Assembly (NCBI RefSeq): GCF_002294985.1
Contig: NZ_NSGE01000011.1
Span: forward strand, 105,915 to 169,914
DNA from: Mesorhizobium sp. WSM3862
GTDB lineage: Bacteria; Pseudomonadota; Alphaproteobacteria; Rhizobiales; Rhizobiaceae
Direction of reading: 5' to 3'
Length of the DNA stretch: 64,000 nucleotides
Shown: positions 42,109 to 50,993 of the stretch, piece by piece
Layout: every line of letters begins with the position of its first letter
Numbering within the stretch: the stretch's first letter is position 1
The notes under the pieces: model-generated
What the model was told of the DNA's origin: nothing
Databases searched by the model: none
The model's input: the letters and a program-made list of their open reading frames with translations, nothing else
Translations under genes and position numbers: made by a program

Positions 42109-43473
42109 TCATGCCCTCCCGTTAGAGGTCAGTGCCCGGTGGATGGATTCGGCGGCGTCGCGGCCTTGCGCCACGGCCGAGACCGTCAGGTCGTCGCCGC
42201 CGAAGATGCAGTCGCCGCCCGCCCAGACTTTCGCCAGCGAGGTGCGACCCTCGGCATCGATCCTGATGCGGCCGCCATCGAGCTCGATGGAAGCAACGCT
42301 GCCGTTGAGATGAGCCGGCACAAAGCTCTGGCCAATCGCCTTGAACACCTGGTCGGCGTTGAGCCTCAGCATTTCGCCGGTACCGGCGAGCTTGTCGCCA
42401 TTCATGGCTGTGTATTCGAGCTCGATCGCCGACACTTTGCCGTTCTCGGCGATGACGCGCTTCGGCTGCAGCCAGTGGCGAATCGTGACGCCGTTCGCGG
42501 CGGCCAGATCCTGCTCGAAGCCGGAGGCATTCATATGCTCCTGGCCGCGCCGGTAGCAGATCGTCACCTCCTCGGCGCCGAGCAGCTTCGACTGCACCGC
42601 GGCGTCGATCGCCGTCATGCCGCCGCCGATGACGACGACGCGGCGGCCGACCGGCAGGCTGGAAAGGTCGCTTGCCTGCCTGAGTTCGGCGATGAACTCG
42701 ACTGCGTTGGCGACGCCATCCGTATCCTCGCCTTCGGCGCGCAGCGCATTGACGCCGCCGAGCCCGAGGCCAAGGAACACCGCATCGTAGTTGCGGATCA
42801 GGTCGGAAAGCTGGAAGTCCCGTCCGAGCGCTTTGCCGTTCTGGATGTCGATGCCGCCGATCGCGGTGACGTAGTCGACCTCGGCCTGAGCGAAATCGTC
42901 GACGCTCTTGTAAGCCGCGATGCCGTATTCATTGAGGCCGCCGGCCTTCGGCCGCGCTTCGAGGATCGTCACATCGTGGCCGTGGCGGGCCAAGCGATGC
43001 GCCGCCGCCAGGCCCGCTGGCCCGGCGCCGACCACAGCGACCGTTTTTCCGGTCGGTTCGGCGCGCTTGTAGAACTGCTTGCCCTCATCCATCGCGACAT
43101 CGGTCGCATAGCGCTGCAGCCGGCCGATCTGCACCGGCTTGCCCTCCGCGACCTCGCGCACGCAGACCTCTTCGCACAGCGTCTCCGTCGGGCAGACGCG
43201 GGCGCACATGCCGCCAAGAATGTTCTGGTCGAAAATGGTCTTGGCCGAGCCCAGCGGATTGCCGGTCGCGATCTGCCGGATGAACAACGGGATATCGATC
43301 GAGGTCGGGCATGCATTCATGCACGGCGCATCGTAGCAGAAATAGCAGCGATCGGCCTCAACCAGCGCCTCGTGGTGATCGAGCGGCGGGTGCAGGTCGG
43401 AAAAATTATCGGCGTATTGCTCCGCAGACAGCCGGCCGCCGGCTATGCCTTCGATGAAATGACCAGTCGCCAT
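42109..43473 (-). CDS. preT: NAD-dependent dihydropyrimidine dehydrogenase subunit PreT
   Basis: A 454-residue electron-transfer subunit of the PreTA complex. N-terminal cysteines for Fe-S clusters (CYFCYDAPCMNAC; CARVCPTETLCEEVC) precede an FAD-binding VVGAGPAGLAAA and an NAD(P)-binding VVIGGGMTAIDAA; GGDC near the C terminus closes the FAD site. It passes electrons between NAD(H) and PreA. AAGGGGAA precedes ATG 43473. A RutR-like box lies 48-63 nt upstream, tying it to the hydA operon 8 kb away. Confidence 0.94.
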   Translation of the reverse strand: MATGHFIEGIAGGRLSAEQYADNFSDLHPPLDHHEALVEADRCYFCYDAPCMNACPTSIDIPLFIRQIATGNPLGSAKTIFDQNILGGMCARVCPTETLCEEVCVREVAEGKPVQIGRLQRYATDVAMDEGKQFYKRAEPTGKTVAVVGAGPAGLAAAHRLARHGHDVTILEARPKAGGLNEYGIAAYKSVDDFAQAEVDYVTAIGGIDIQNGKALGRDFQLSDLIRNYDAVFLGLGLGGVNALRAEGEDTDGVANAVEFIAELRQASDLSSLPVGRRVVVIGGGMTAIDAAVQSKLLGAEEVTICYRRGQEHMNASGFEQDLAAANGVTIRHWLQPKRVIAENGKVSAIELEYTAMNGDKLAGTGEMLRLNADQVFKAIGQSFVPAHLNGSVASIELDGGRIRIDAEGRTSLAKVWAGGDCIFGGDDLTVSAVAQGRDAAESIHRALTSNGRA

Positions 43474-43520
43474 TCCAGTTCCCCTTGTTTGTTTTGAGGA
43501 AAGCTAGCACGTTTTATTTT

Positions 43521-43536
43521 TTTATCAATTGGTCAA
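43521..43536. promoter_or_regulatory. RutR-like operator upstream of preTA
   Basis: Read on the minus strand, TTGACCAATTGATAAA has a perfect left half TTGACCA and a degenerate right half compared with TTGACCA-NN-TGGTCAA (two mismatches). It lies 48 nt before the preT start in an A+T-rich promoter region. Confidence 0.65.
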
Positions 43537-43624
43537 TTTTCGGCCAAGCTGCTGTATTGCTTGGACAAAACATGATAGTCGTACTCATATTATCGCGACG
43601 CCGATGTCTGTCGGTTCAGCGCTT

Positions 43625-44288
43625 TCAATCCTGGAGGGATGGATCGACCTGATACTCGTCGGCCACGAGTTCCTGCAGGCGCCACAGATTGCGGTCATGG
43701 ATGCCGAATGTTTCGAGGTGGCTGACGGTGTTGTAAAGATATTCGGCGCCGGAACCGACATGGCCGCATGCGCGTGCCAGTGTCTTTGCCACCCCTTTCG
43801 AGCGGCTGCCTGAGCGACGTGCCCCTACCCGTCACCCCGATCCAGAAGCTCAGCGCTCGCAGCGATCCTTGCGCCGTGCGTACCGGAACCCACCGGACCG
43901 AGCTGACGCTTTCATCTTCGTCGATTTCTCGCCGCAGCAATCTCTCGATCTGGGCGGGCTTCTCGCCATCCGGCAGACGATAGATGACGCCGTCACAACG
44001 GCCGCCGCGCTCGAGCGCCATCATCAACCCCGGCTGCGCGGCGCTGCCTCGCCAGCGCACCATGTCGAGGCAGAAGGAGCGATGCCAGCCATAGGCAGAG
44101 GCGCGGCGTTGCTCGATGGATTCCAACGCCGGCTTCCAGATCAGCGAGCCATAAGCGAACACCCAGAGCGGCCCCTCGTCGGCCTCGTCTGACAGGCGCG
44201 AGGCGAGCGCGCGGAAATCGTCGTCGTTAAGCTGCGTCCAGTCCCCGCTCGGACTAGGGTCGAGCTCCTCGCGATGGCACAAAGCCAC
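43625..44288 (-). pseudogene. chaC: ChaC-type gamma-glutamylcyclotransferase gene with a single-base frameshift
   Basis: The first ~165 codons encode a ChaC protein (LWVFAYGSLIWKPALE motif, YGWHRSFCLDM, DGVIYRLPDG) up to RQPLER. There a run of four G (C on the plus strand, about 43794-43799) shifts the frame into nonsense. Removing one base restores VAKTLARACGHVGSGAEYLYNTVSHLETFGIHDRNLWRLQELVADEYQ up to a stop at 43625-43627, the normal family C terminus. ChaC degrades glutathione to 5-oxoproline and Cys-Gly. The gene is either recently inactivated or carries a homopolymer sequencing error; the rest is well preserved. Confidence 0.85.
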
Positions 44289-44432
44289 TCTCGGGCGTAA
44301 GCGACATTCACGCGTGGAAGACAGCCCCTCGTTGCCCGCAGCAAAGGCTAAAACCCCGGGCCATGCAAGATCACGGTTCCTATGGCGCTTCGCGCAGAAC
44401 GGATAGGCCGACGCGCTTCAAGCTCCGATTTT

Positions 44433-44484
44433 GATGCGTGTCGGCCGCCCAAAACCGCTGCGCATTTTTGAGTGACATGCATGA
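44433..44484. repeat. Short interspersed rhizobial repeat (copy 2)
   Basis: Inverted arms ATGCGTGTC (44434-44442) and GACATGCAT (44474-44482), one mismatch, flank the core CCAAAACCGCTGCGCA. It shares arm and core with the element at 10952. The rest of the 306-bp gap 44289-44594 holds nothing else I can support apart from the RBS of the next gene. Confidence 0.55.
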
Positions 44485-44594
44485 GCGCCTTGCCGTTCTC
44501 GATTTCTGGTCCAGATGTCGGATTTCTGTCGCCGAGATCGTCCTACGATGGATCGGAACCGCGATCGCTGCCTGAACCGGTGAGGAGACCGACC

Positions 44595-45371
44595 ATGCCG
44601 AATGCCGCAAAACCCTTCTTCTGGTACGAACTGATGACCACCGATCTCGACGCCGCCGAGGCTTTTTATACTGCCGTCGTCGGCTGGCGGGCCGAGCCCT
44701 TCGACAAGGCGCCGGGCATGCCGCGCTATATCGTGTTGAATTCCAGCCTGCGCGGCGTCGGCGGTTTGATGACGATGCCAGAGGATGCCGCCAAGATGGG
44801 CATGCCGCCGGCCTGGCTCGGCTACATCTACACCAAGGACGTCGATGCCTCGACGAAGGCGCTCAAGGACGCTGGCGGTGCCGTTCATCGCGCGCCGGAT
44901 GATATTCCCGGCGTCGGTCGCTTCGCCGTCGTCGCCGACCCGCAGGGCGCGACCTTCATGTTCCTGCAGCCCAACCAGCCCGAGCAGCCGCCGGTACCCG
45001 CTACCACGCCCGGCCATGTTGGCTGGCACGAGCTCTACACCTCGGACTGGAAAGCCGCTTTCGACTTCTATTCCAGCCAGTTCGGCTGGGAGAGCGCCGG
45101 TCAGTTCGACATGGGCGAGATGGGCATCTACCAGACCTTCGGCGCCGGCCCCGAATCCGGCGGCGGCATGATGAACAAGCCGCCGCAGATCCCGGTCCCG
45201 GTCTGGCAGTTCTATTTCAACGTCGACGCGATCGACGCCGCCGCCAAGCGCGTCACCGACAATGGTGGCAAGGTATTGATGGGGCCGATGGAGGTGCCGA
45301 GCGCACAGTGGATCATCCAATGCCAGGACCCGCAAGGCGCCCATTTCGCGCTGCTGGCGCCTGGGCGGTAG
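44595..45371 (+). CDS. VOC family protein with two glyoxalase-type domains
   Basis: A 258-residue protein of two tandem VOC (glyoxalase/bleomycin-resistance) modules, about 5-122 (FFWYELMTTDLDAAEAFYTAVVGW) and 132-258 (GHVGWHELYTSDWKAAFDFYSSQFGW). Each ends in the typical DPQGA-F strand (VADPQGATFMFLQP; CQDPQGAHFALLAP). Bacterial proteins of this form are often annotated as glyoxalase or hydroxylase-like, but the reaction is unknown. ATG 44595 has GAGGAGA upstream; the 41-codon upstream extension is rejected. Confidence 0.88.
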   Translation: MPNAAKPFFWYELMTTDLDAAEAFYTAVVGWRAEPFDKAPGMPRYIVLNSSLRGVGGLMTMPEDAAKMGMPPAWLGYIYTKDVDASTKALKDAGGAVHRAPDDIPGVGRFAVVADPQGATFMFLQPNQPEQPPVPATTPGHVGWHELYTSDWKAAFDFYSSQFGWESAGQFDMGEMGIYQTFGAGPESGGGMMNKPPQIPVPVWQFYFNVDAIDAAAKRVTDNGGKVLMGPMEVPSAQWIIQCQDPQGAHFALLAPGR

Positions 45372-45408
45372 AAACTGCCGCCTCTGTTGTGGGGCAGATG
45401 TCCCGTTC

Positions 45409-45442
45409 ACCTCCGCAGCCGCAGCGCAGCTGCTGCGGAGGT
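45409..45442. terminator. Hairpin between convergent genes
   Basis: An 11-bp perfect stem ACCTCCGCAGC / GCTGCGGAGGT with a 12-nt loop, inside an outer weaker pairing (GCCGCCTCTG with CAGAGGGGGC). It lies between the convergent VOC and secreted-protein genes. No T tract follows, so factor-independent termination is uncertain. Confidence 0.5.
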
Positions 45443-45494
45443 CGGGCCGGGCAGAGGGGGCGCCAGCCCGGCGCCGGCGTCGCCCTCTTGGGCA

Positions 45495-45983
45495 TCACTC
45501 CGGCGTCAGCACCGCCACTTTGAGATCGGCCTTCTTGGCGCCGCTGAGCTGCACGGTGGCCGGACCGGCGGACAGCTTGAAGCGCACGCTCTTGCGAATG
45601 CCCGGGCAGGTCTTTGCGCGGCTGAAGCCCGCCGACTTCACGGCGCGGCCGTCTTGGACGACATCGATCCAGACCTCATCGGACAGGCTGAACTGGAGCT
45701 CGCCTTCAGCCGGTACGGTCACGCTTGCCATCGCGCCGAACGTGCCGGCTGCCGGTGCACGTCCCGGCGGAACTTCAAAGCCGATCGTGTCGACCGCTGC
45801 AAGTGCGAAATCCGCCGCTTGCCCGACTGTCAGGGCGGCGCCGGACTGGGCGGCGGACGCTGACGGAAACAAGGCCTGCTCGCGTGTCACCGGCCATTTG
45901 AAGGCATCACAACCGGCATCGGCAGCTATGGCGAAGCTAGTGCCTGCAAGGAGTGCGAAGAGGCTGATGGCGAATTTTTTCAT
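45495..45983 (-). CDS. Secreted protein of unknown function
   Basis: A 162-residue exported protein with a signal peptide (MKKFAISLFALLAGTSFAIA). The mature part is beta-rich and has two cysteines (DAGCDAFKWP and RAKTCPGIRKS) that may pair. FGAMASVTVPAEGELQFSLSDEVWIDVVQDG suggests an Ig-like or homeodomain-free beta-sandwich. I do not recognise the family. It is a single gene with its own promoter region, divergent from the DoxX gene. Confidence 0.7.
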   Translation of the reverse strand: MKKFAISLFALLAGTSFAIAADAGCDAFKWPVTREQALFPSASAAQSGAALTVGQAADFALAAVDTIGFEVPPGRAPAAGTFGAMASVTVPAEGELQFSLSDEVWIDVVQDGRAVKSAGFSRAKTCPGIRKSVRFKLSAGPATVQLSGAKKADLKVAVLTPE

Positions 45984-46182
45984 GGCGAATGGATTCCCCG
46001 GATGGTTTGGTGTATCCGCGCATCAATACAACTTATAGGAGACAATTGCAACCACGGCGAATGAACCGGAAGAGGTGAACTCATGCCCACTCACCGATTG
46101 TTGATGGCAGGGCATGGGAAGTGAATGGTCCGCTTCCGAGCGATAATTTATGGCGGGTCGAGAAGGGCAAGATGGAGTTTAG

Positions 46183-46575
46183 ATGAAGCTTTTTGAAGGT
46201 CTCTCCCGCTATCAGCCGCAGGCGCTGGGCGTGCTTCGCATCATGACGGCGCTGCAGTTCACCGAGCACGGCACCCAGAAGCTGTTCAATTTCCCCGCCG
46301 GCGCCCATGCCGGGGCGCTGACGGGGCTCGCGCTGACGTCCGCAATCCTCGAATTCGCCGGCGGCATCCTGCTGGCGTTGGGGCTGTTGACCCGCCCCGT
46401 GGCGTTCCTGCTCTGCGGCGAAATGGCCATCGCCTATTTCATGGCGCATTTCCCGCGCGACTTCTTCCCCGTCAACAATGGCGGCGACGCGGCGATCTCG
46501 TTCTGCTTCATTTTCCTCTATCTGGTCTTTGCCGGTCCCGGCGCTTTCGCGCTCGACAACCGCCGCAGCGCCTGA
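46183..46575 (+). CDS. DoxX-family membrane protein
   Basis: A 130-residue inner-membrane protein with four hydrophobic helices. Family features are the N-terminal LGVLRIMTALQFTEHGTQKLFNFP, GLALTSAILEFAGGILLALGLLTRPVAFLLCGEMA and the loop HFPRDFFPVNNGGDAAISFCFIFLYL. DoxX proteins are linked to membrane redox and thiol stress functions, but the mechanism is unclear. GGAG lies five bases before the ATG. This is an intact DoxX gene, whereas the one at 39.3 kb is a remnant. Confidence 0.9.
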   Translation: MKLFEGLSRYQPQALGVLRIMTALQFTEHGTQKLFNFPAGAHAGALTGLALTSAILEFAGGILLALGLLTRPVAFLLCGEMAIAYFMAHFPRDFFPVNNGGDAAISFCFIFLYLVFAGPGAFALDNRRSA

Positions 46576-46602
46576 TGCCCTGTGCGGACGCGCGCCTGTT
46601 TT

Positions 46603-49029
46603 TCAGGCGCGCATCCGCTCGAAATTGGCATCGAACAGCGGCGTTGCCTGAATGCGCGCGGCGTAGCGCTTGCCGAGGATCTCGATCTCGAAGCCGTCGG
46701 GCCTGTCGGCGATCTCCTTCGGCACATAGCCCATGGCGATCGACTTCTTTGCATTATGCGCATAGCCGCCGGACGTGACCCAGCCGCGCACGACGCCGTC
46801 GTGCCAGATCGCCTCGTCGCCGATGACATCGGCATCAGTGGCCTCGACGATGAAGGCGCGCAGCCGGAGCTTGCCGCCTTGCTTGCGCTCGGCAAGTGCT
46901 GCTTCCTTGCCGATGAACCCGGCCTCCTTGCCGTAGGCGACGAAACGGTCGAGCCCGGCCTCGACCGGTCCGTAGATCGGCCGGTATTCGCGCGCCCATG
47001 AGCCGTAGTTCTTTTCGAGCCTGAGCGCATTGAGCGCGCGCGACCCGAACAGGCCGATGCCGAATTCCTCGCCGGCCGTGATCAGCGCCTGGTAGGCGGC
47101 GCGCTGATACTCCGGCGCCATCCAGATCTCATAGCCGAGATCGCCGGTGTAGCTGACGCGGCCGACAAGACACGGCGCCATGCCGATATCCATCCTGGCG
47201 ACGGCCATGAATGGGAACGCCGGGTTTGAGACGTCGGCGCGGGTGACTTTGGCCAGCACCGCCCTCGCCTTCGGCCCGGCAATGGCAAGGCCGGTGAGCT
47301 TCTGCCCCAGCGCCTCGATACGCACCGAGCCGTCCTTCGGCAGATGCGCCTCGAACCAGCGCATATGGTACTGCTCGGCGACGCCGGAGCCGGCGACGAA
47401 CCAGTCGCCCTCGCCGACATTGGCGAGCGTGAAATCGCCGATCAGCTTGCCGTCTTCCTTCAGCATCGGCGCCAGCGTCATGCGGCCGGGCTTGGGCAGC
47501 CTGCAGGCAAGCAGACGGTCGAGCCAGGCTGCCGCCCCCTCGCCCGTCACCTTGTACTTGGCAAAGCTCGAGATCTCCGAGAGGCCGACGCCGTTGCGGA
47601 CGGCGGCCACTTCGCTGCCGACATGGTCGAAATCGGGCGACCGCCGCCACGAGAACTCGTCCTTGATGCCTTCGGGCGCATACCAGAGCGGCACTTCCAG
47701 CCCAAAGGCGACGCCCCATTGCGCGCCTTTGGCCGACAATGTGTCGTAAAGGGGCGTTGTCTTCAGCGGCCGTCCGGCCGGCAGTTCCTCGTTCGGGAAG
47801 CGGATCGAGAAGCGGCGCGAGTAATTCTCGCGCACCTTGGCGTTGGTGTAGGTCATCGTCGCCCAGTCGCCGTAGCGCGCCACGTCCATCGCCCAGATAT
47901 CGGCGCCGGGATCACCCTCGATCATCCAGTTTGAGAGCGCCAGGCCAACACCGCCGCCTTGAGAAAAACCCGCCATGACGCCGCAGGCGACCCAGAAGCC
48001 CGGCAGGCCGCGCACCGGACCGACCAGCGGATTGCCATCCGGCGCAAAGGTGAAGGGGCCATTGATGATCTGCTTGATCCCGGTTTTCTGAAAGGCCGGG
48101 AAGTGACGGAAGCCGACTTCGAGCGAGGGCGCGATACGGTCGATATCCGGCTCCAAGAGCTCATGGCCGAAATTCCAGGGTGTGGAGAATTCGGACCAGA
48201 CCTTGTTGGCTTTCTCGTAGGTGCCCATCAGCATGCCGCCGCGCTCCTGGCGCAGATAGAGCTCGCCGTCGAAGTCGACCGCATGGATGATTTCCGTGCC
48301 GGTCTTCTTGTTCCAGTCGGCGACCTCCGGCATGTCCTCGGTGATCAGATACATGTGCTCCATGGCGAGCACCGGCAGTTCGAGCCCGACCATGCGGCCG
48401 ACCTCGCGCGCCCAAAGCCCGCCGGCGTTGACGACATGCTCGGTGATCACATCGCCCTTGTTGGTGATGACCCGCCACAGCCCGTCGGGCCGGCGCACGA
48501 TGTCCTCGACCTTGGTGAAGCGCTCCACTTCCGCGCCCAGCTTCCGCGCCGCCTTGGCGTAAGCGTGGGTGACGCCGGAGGGATCGAGATGGCCGTCCTC
48601 CTTGTTGCGCACGGCGCCGACGAATTGCTTCGGATCGATGAGCGGCATCAACTCGGCCGCTTCCTTCGCCGAGATCACCTCGAGGTCGATGCCGAGATAG
48701 CGGCCCTTGGAGACGACGCCGCGCAGCCAGTCGAGCCGCGCCTCGGTTGCTGCCAAGAGCACGCCGCCGGTCAGATGCACCCCCGTCGCCTGGCCGGAAA
48801 GCTCCTCGATCTCCTTGTAGAGCGAGATCGTGTATTTCTGCAGCTTGGCGACGTTGGGATCGCCGTTGATGGTGTGCATGCCGCCGGCCGCGTGCCAGGT
48901 CGAGCCCGAGGTCAGCTCATCGCGCTCCAGAAGCACCACGTCCGTCCAGCCGTGGCGGGCAAGATGGAACAGCACGGAACATCCTACAACACCGCCGCCG
49001 ATGACCACGACCTTTGCATGCGACTTCAT
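46603..49029 (-). CDS. Dimethylglycine/sarcosine dehydrogenase-like FAD and folate-binding oxidoreductase
   Basis: An 808-residue two-part flavoenzyme. Residues 1-~400 form a DAO-type domain with VVVIGGGVVGCSVLFHLARHG and the covalent-FAD region STWHAAGGMH, with a FAO_M middle segment. The C-terminal ~400 residues are GCV_T folate-binding domains (YTGDLGYEIWMAPEYQ; GPVEAGLDRFVAYGK; WVTSGGYAHNAKKSIAMGYV). Such enzymes demethylate dimethylglycine, sarcosine or related N-methyl compounds and pass the methyl as methylene-THF. It is followed, on the same strand upstream, by an MttB homologue, pointing to stepwise demethylation of a betaine. Confidence 0.88.
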   Translation of the reverse strand: MKSHAKVVVIGGGVVGCSVLFHLARHGWTDVVLLERDELTSGSTWHAAGGMHTINGDPNVAKLQKYTISLYKEIEELSGQATGVHLTGGVLLAATEARLDWLRGVVSKGRYLGIDLEVISAKEAAELMPLIDPKQFVGAVRNKEDGHLDPSGVTHAYAKAARKLGAEVERFTKVEDIVRRPDGLWRVITNKGDVITEHVVNAGGLWAREVGRMVGLELPVLAMEHMYLITEDMPEVADWNKKTGTEIIHAVDFDGELYLRQERGGMLMGTYEKANKVWSEFSTPWNFGHELLEPDIDRIAPSLEVGFRHFPAFQKTGIKQIINGPFTFAPDGNPLVGPVRGLPGFWVACGVMAGFSQGGGVGLALSNWMIEGDPGADIWAMDVARYGDWATMTYTNAKVRENYSRRFSIRFPNEELPAGRPLKTTPLYDTLSAKGAQWGVAFGLEVPLWYAPEGIKDEFSWRRSPDFDHVGSEVAAVRNGVGLSEISSFAKYKVTGEGAAAWLDRLLACRLPKPGRMTLAPMLKEDGKLIGDFTLANVGEGDWFVAGSGVAEQYHMRWFEAHLPKDGSVRIEALGQKLTGLAIAGPKARAVLAKVTRADVSNPAFPFMAVARMDIGMAPCLVGRVSYTGDLGYEIWMAPEYQRAAYQALITAGEEFGIGLFGSRALNALRLEKNYGSWAREYRPIYGPVEAGLDRFVAYGKEAGFIGKEAALAERKQGGKLRLRAFIVEATDADVIGDEAIWHDGVVRGWVTSGGYAHNAKKSIAMGYVPKEIADRPDGFEIEILGKRYAARIQATPLFDANFERMRA

Positions 49030-49105
49030 GGGTTCTTCTCGTTGTTTCAGTGAGTTGGATGACTGAGTGGATTCAGGATGAGAGGCATGTCTCTCCTCAA
49101 ACGTC

Positions 49106-49236
49106 GGCGCTGCCCCTCACCTTGCCCTCTCCCCGTGAAAAACGGGGAGAGGGGTCGCCAGCGCTGTAGCGCTTCCCTTCTCCCCGTCCTTCACGGGGAG
49201 AAGGTGCCGGAAGGCGGATGAGGGGCGGCGCCAGCG
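49106..49236. repeat. Double-hairpin palindromic repeat between the MttB-like and DMGDH-like genes
   Basis: Two strong hairpins in a row: a 12-bp stem CCCTCTCCCCGT / ACGGGGAGAGGG (49125-49153) and an 11-bp stem CTTCTCCCCGT / ACGGGGAGAAG (49177-49203). They sit between outer inverted copies of GCCCCTCAC-type sequence (near 49110 and 49220). The two hairpins are variants of each other. It has the form of a rhizobial intergenic palindromic repeat and could attenuate transcription between the two genes. Confidence 0.75.
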
Positions 49237-49247
49237 TTCCAAAACCG

Positions 49248-50786
49248 TCACGGCTCGCCCTGCCCGATCGCTTCCTTGCGGCGCGCCATATAGACTTCAA
49301 GTGCCTCGCGCACGGCTGGGTCCATTGTCGGCTGAACGTACTCTCCCAGCGCCTTCTTCCAGAGCCGGGTCGCGCGCGCCGTCGTGTCAAGCGCGCCGGC
49401 CTCCTGCCAAGCCTCGTAGTTCTGCCAGTTGGAGAGCATCGGCTGATAGAAGGCGGTGGCATAGCGTTCAAGCGTATGCGGCTCGCCGAAGAAGTGGCCG
49501 CCGGTGGGCACGGCGCCCAATGCGTCGACCGCCAATTCGCCTTCGTCGACCACGATCGGTCGCAGGAATTCCATCATGTGCTGCATCATCTCGACATCGA
49601 TGATGAGTTTTTCGAATGAGGCCGTCAGTCCGCCCTCCTGCCAGCCGGCGGCATGATAGACGAGGTTGCCGTGGCCAAGCACGGCACCCCACAGCGCCAT
49701 CAGCGTCTCATAGGCGCCTTGCGCATCGGCGGCATTGGACGCCGAGCCCGGCGTCGTGCGGTACGGCAGATTGTAGCGCCGCGCCAATTGCCCGGAGGCG
49801 ATGTTGGCCTTGGTGTTCTCCGGCGTGCCGAAGGCCGGCGCGCCGGACTTCATGTCGACATTGGAAGTGAAGGCGCCATACATCACCGGCGCGCCGGGCC
49901 GCACCAATTGGGTCAGCACGATGCCGAACAGTGCCTCGGCATTTTGCTGCGCCAGCGCGCCGGCAAGCGTCACCGGGCTCATCGCGCCCATCAGCGTGAA
50001 CGGCGTCACCGCCACCGACTGGCCGAACTCGGCCATGGTCATCAGCCCTTCGGCCATCATCTCGTCGAAGCGGCGCGGCGAGTTGACGGAAATGATGGTG
50101 GTGACGCCGGGATCCCGGCCGATCTGGTCGAGAGTCAAGCCACGCGCGATCGCCATCATCTCGATGCCGTCCAGCGCCCTGCCCCGGCCGATCGCCGAGA
50201 CATGGAAGCATTTGTCGGTCAGCGTCAGATTGGCGAAGTAGGTGTCGAGGTGCCGCGAATTCGCCGGTAGCTCGATCGGCGCGCAGACCTGGTTCCCCAG
50301 CATATGGATGCAGTTGAAATGCTGCGCCAGCCGGACGAGATCGCAATAGTCGGCGAGATTGCCGGCGCGGCGGCCGCGCTCCATGTCGTGCACATTGGGC
50401 GGCCCGGCCACCAGCGTGAAGTTGATCGTGTTGCCGCCGAGATAAACGGCGTGAGCCGGGTTGCGTGGCGTAAGTGTGTAGCCGGCCTGTGTCGTCTTCA
50501 GCGCTTCGTCGACCATGCCCCGATCGAGGCGCACATTCATCGAGCTGTGATCGACCTTCGCGCCGGCGCGTTCGAACAGCGCGAGCGCTCGCGGGCTCAT
50601 CACCTCGATGCCGAAATTTTCGAGAATATGCATCGAGGCCTGGTGAATGGCCTCGATCTGGTCGGCCGAAAGCACCGCCATCGGCGGGTAAGGGTTGACC
50701 ACGCGCCGTGGCGGCAGCTGCGGAATGGCGGCCGGCCCGCGGTTGCTGGTCCGTTCGGCGCCGCGTTTTCGTCTTGGTTCGGTCAT
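49248..50786 (-). CDS. Trimethylamine methyltransferase (MttB) superfamily protein, non-pyrrolysine type
   Basis: A 512-residue protein aligned over its length with the MttB superfamily (COG5598): HQASMHILENFGIEVMSPRAL; NFTLVAGPPNVHDMERGRRAGNLADYCDLVRL; GREDPG-like GRDPGVTTIISVNSP; EGGLTASFEKLIIDVEMMQHMM. The frame has no in-frame amber, so it lacks pyrrolysine. Characterised non-Pyl members (MtgB, MtpB) demethylate glycine betaine, proline betaine or carnitine to a corrinoid protein. Here no corrinoid-protein gene is adjacent, but the DMGDH-like gene is, supporting use of a quaternary amine. The start is weakly defined; Met36 is an alternative. Confidence 0.88.
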   Translation of the reverse strand: MTEPRRKRGAERTSNRGPAAIPQLPPRRVVNPYPPMAVLSADQIEAIHQASMHILENFGIEVMSPRALALFERAGAKVDHSSMNVRLDRGMVDEALKTTQAGYTLTPRNPAHAVYLGGNTINFTLVAGPPNVHDMERGRRAGNLADYCDLVRLAQHFNCIHMLGNQVCAPIELPANSRHLDTYFANLTLTDKCFHVSAIGRGRALDGIEMMAIARGLTLDQIGRDPGVTTIISVNSPRRFDEMMAEGLMTMAEFGQSVAVTPFTLMGAMSPVTLAGALAQQNAEALFGIVLTQLVRPGAPVMYGAFTSNVDMKSGAPAFGTPENTKANIASGQLARRYNLPYRTTPGSASNAADAQGAYETLMALWGAVLGHGNLVYHAAGWQEGGLTASFEKLIIDVEMMQHMMEFLRPIVVDEGELAVDALGAVPTGGHFFGEPHTLERYATAFYQPMLSNWQNYEAWQEAGALDTTARATRLWKKALGEYVQPTMDPAVREALEVYMARRKEAIGQGEP

Positions 50787-50993
50787 GCGTCTATCAGAGC
50801 GCCGACGTCAGGCGCGAGCTGTCAGGAATTCGCCATTTGCCGGCGTGATTTTAGCCAAGGCGGCATTTTTTCATTCTGATGAAGACAAATGCGACGAGCG
50901 AAGTCGAAATATCGATAGAGCCACGCGGCGCCTCGGCCGGCGTTAAGGAAGCTCGAAAGATTCCTTTTATGATTTCGGCCTATTCGTCTGCCG

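Noticed and set aside
49248..50786. Pyrrolysine-containing trimethylamine methyltransferase
   Set aside because: No in-frame TAG is present and the full-length frame is continuous, so it belongs to the non-pyrrolysine part of the superfamily.
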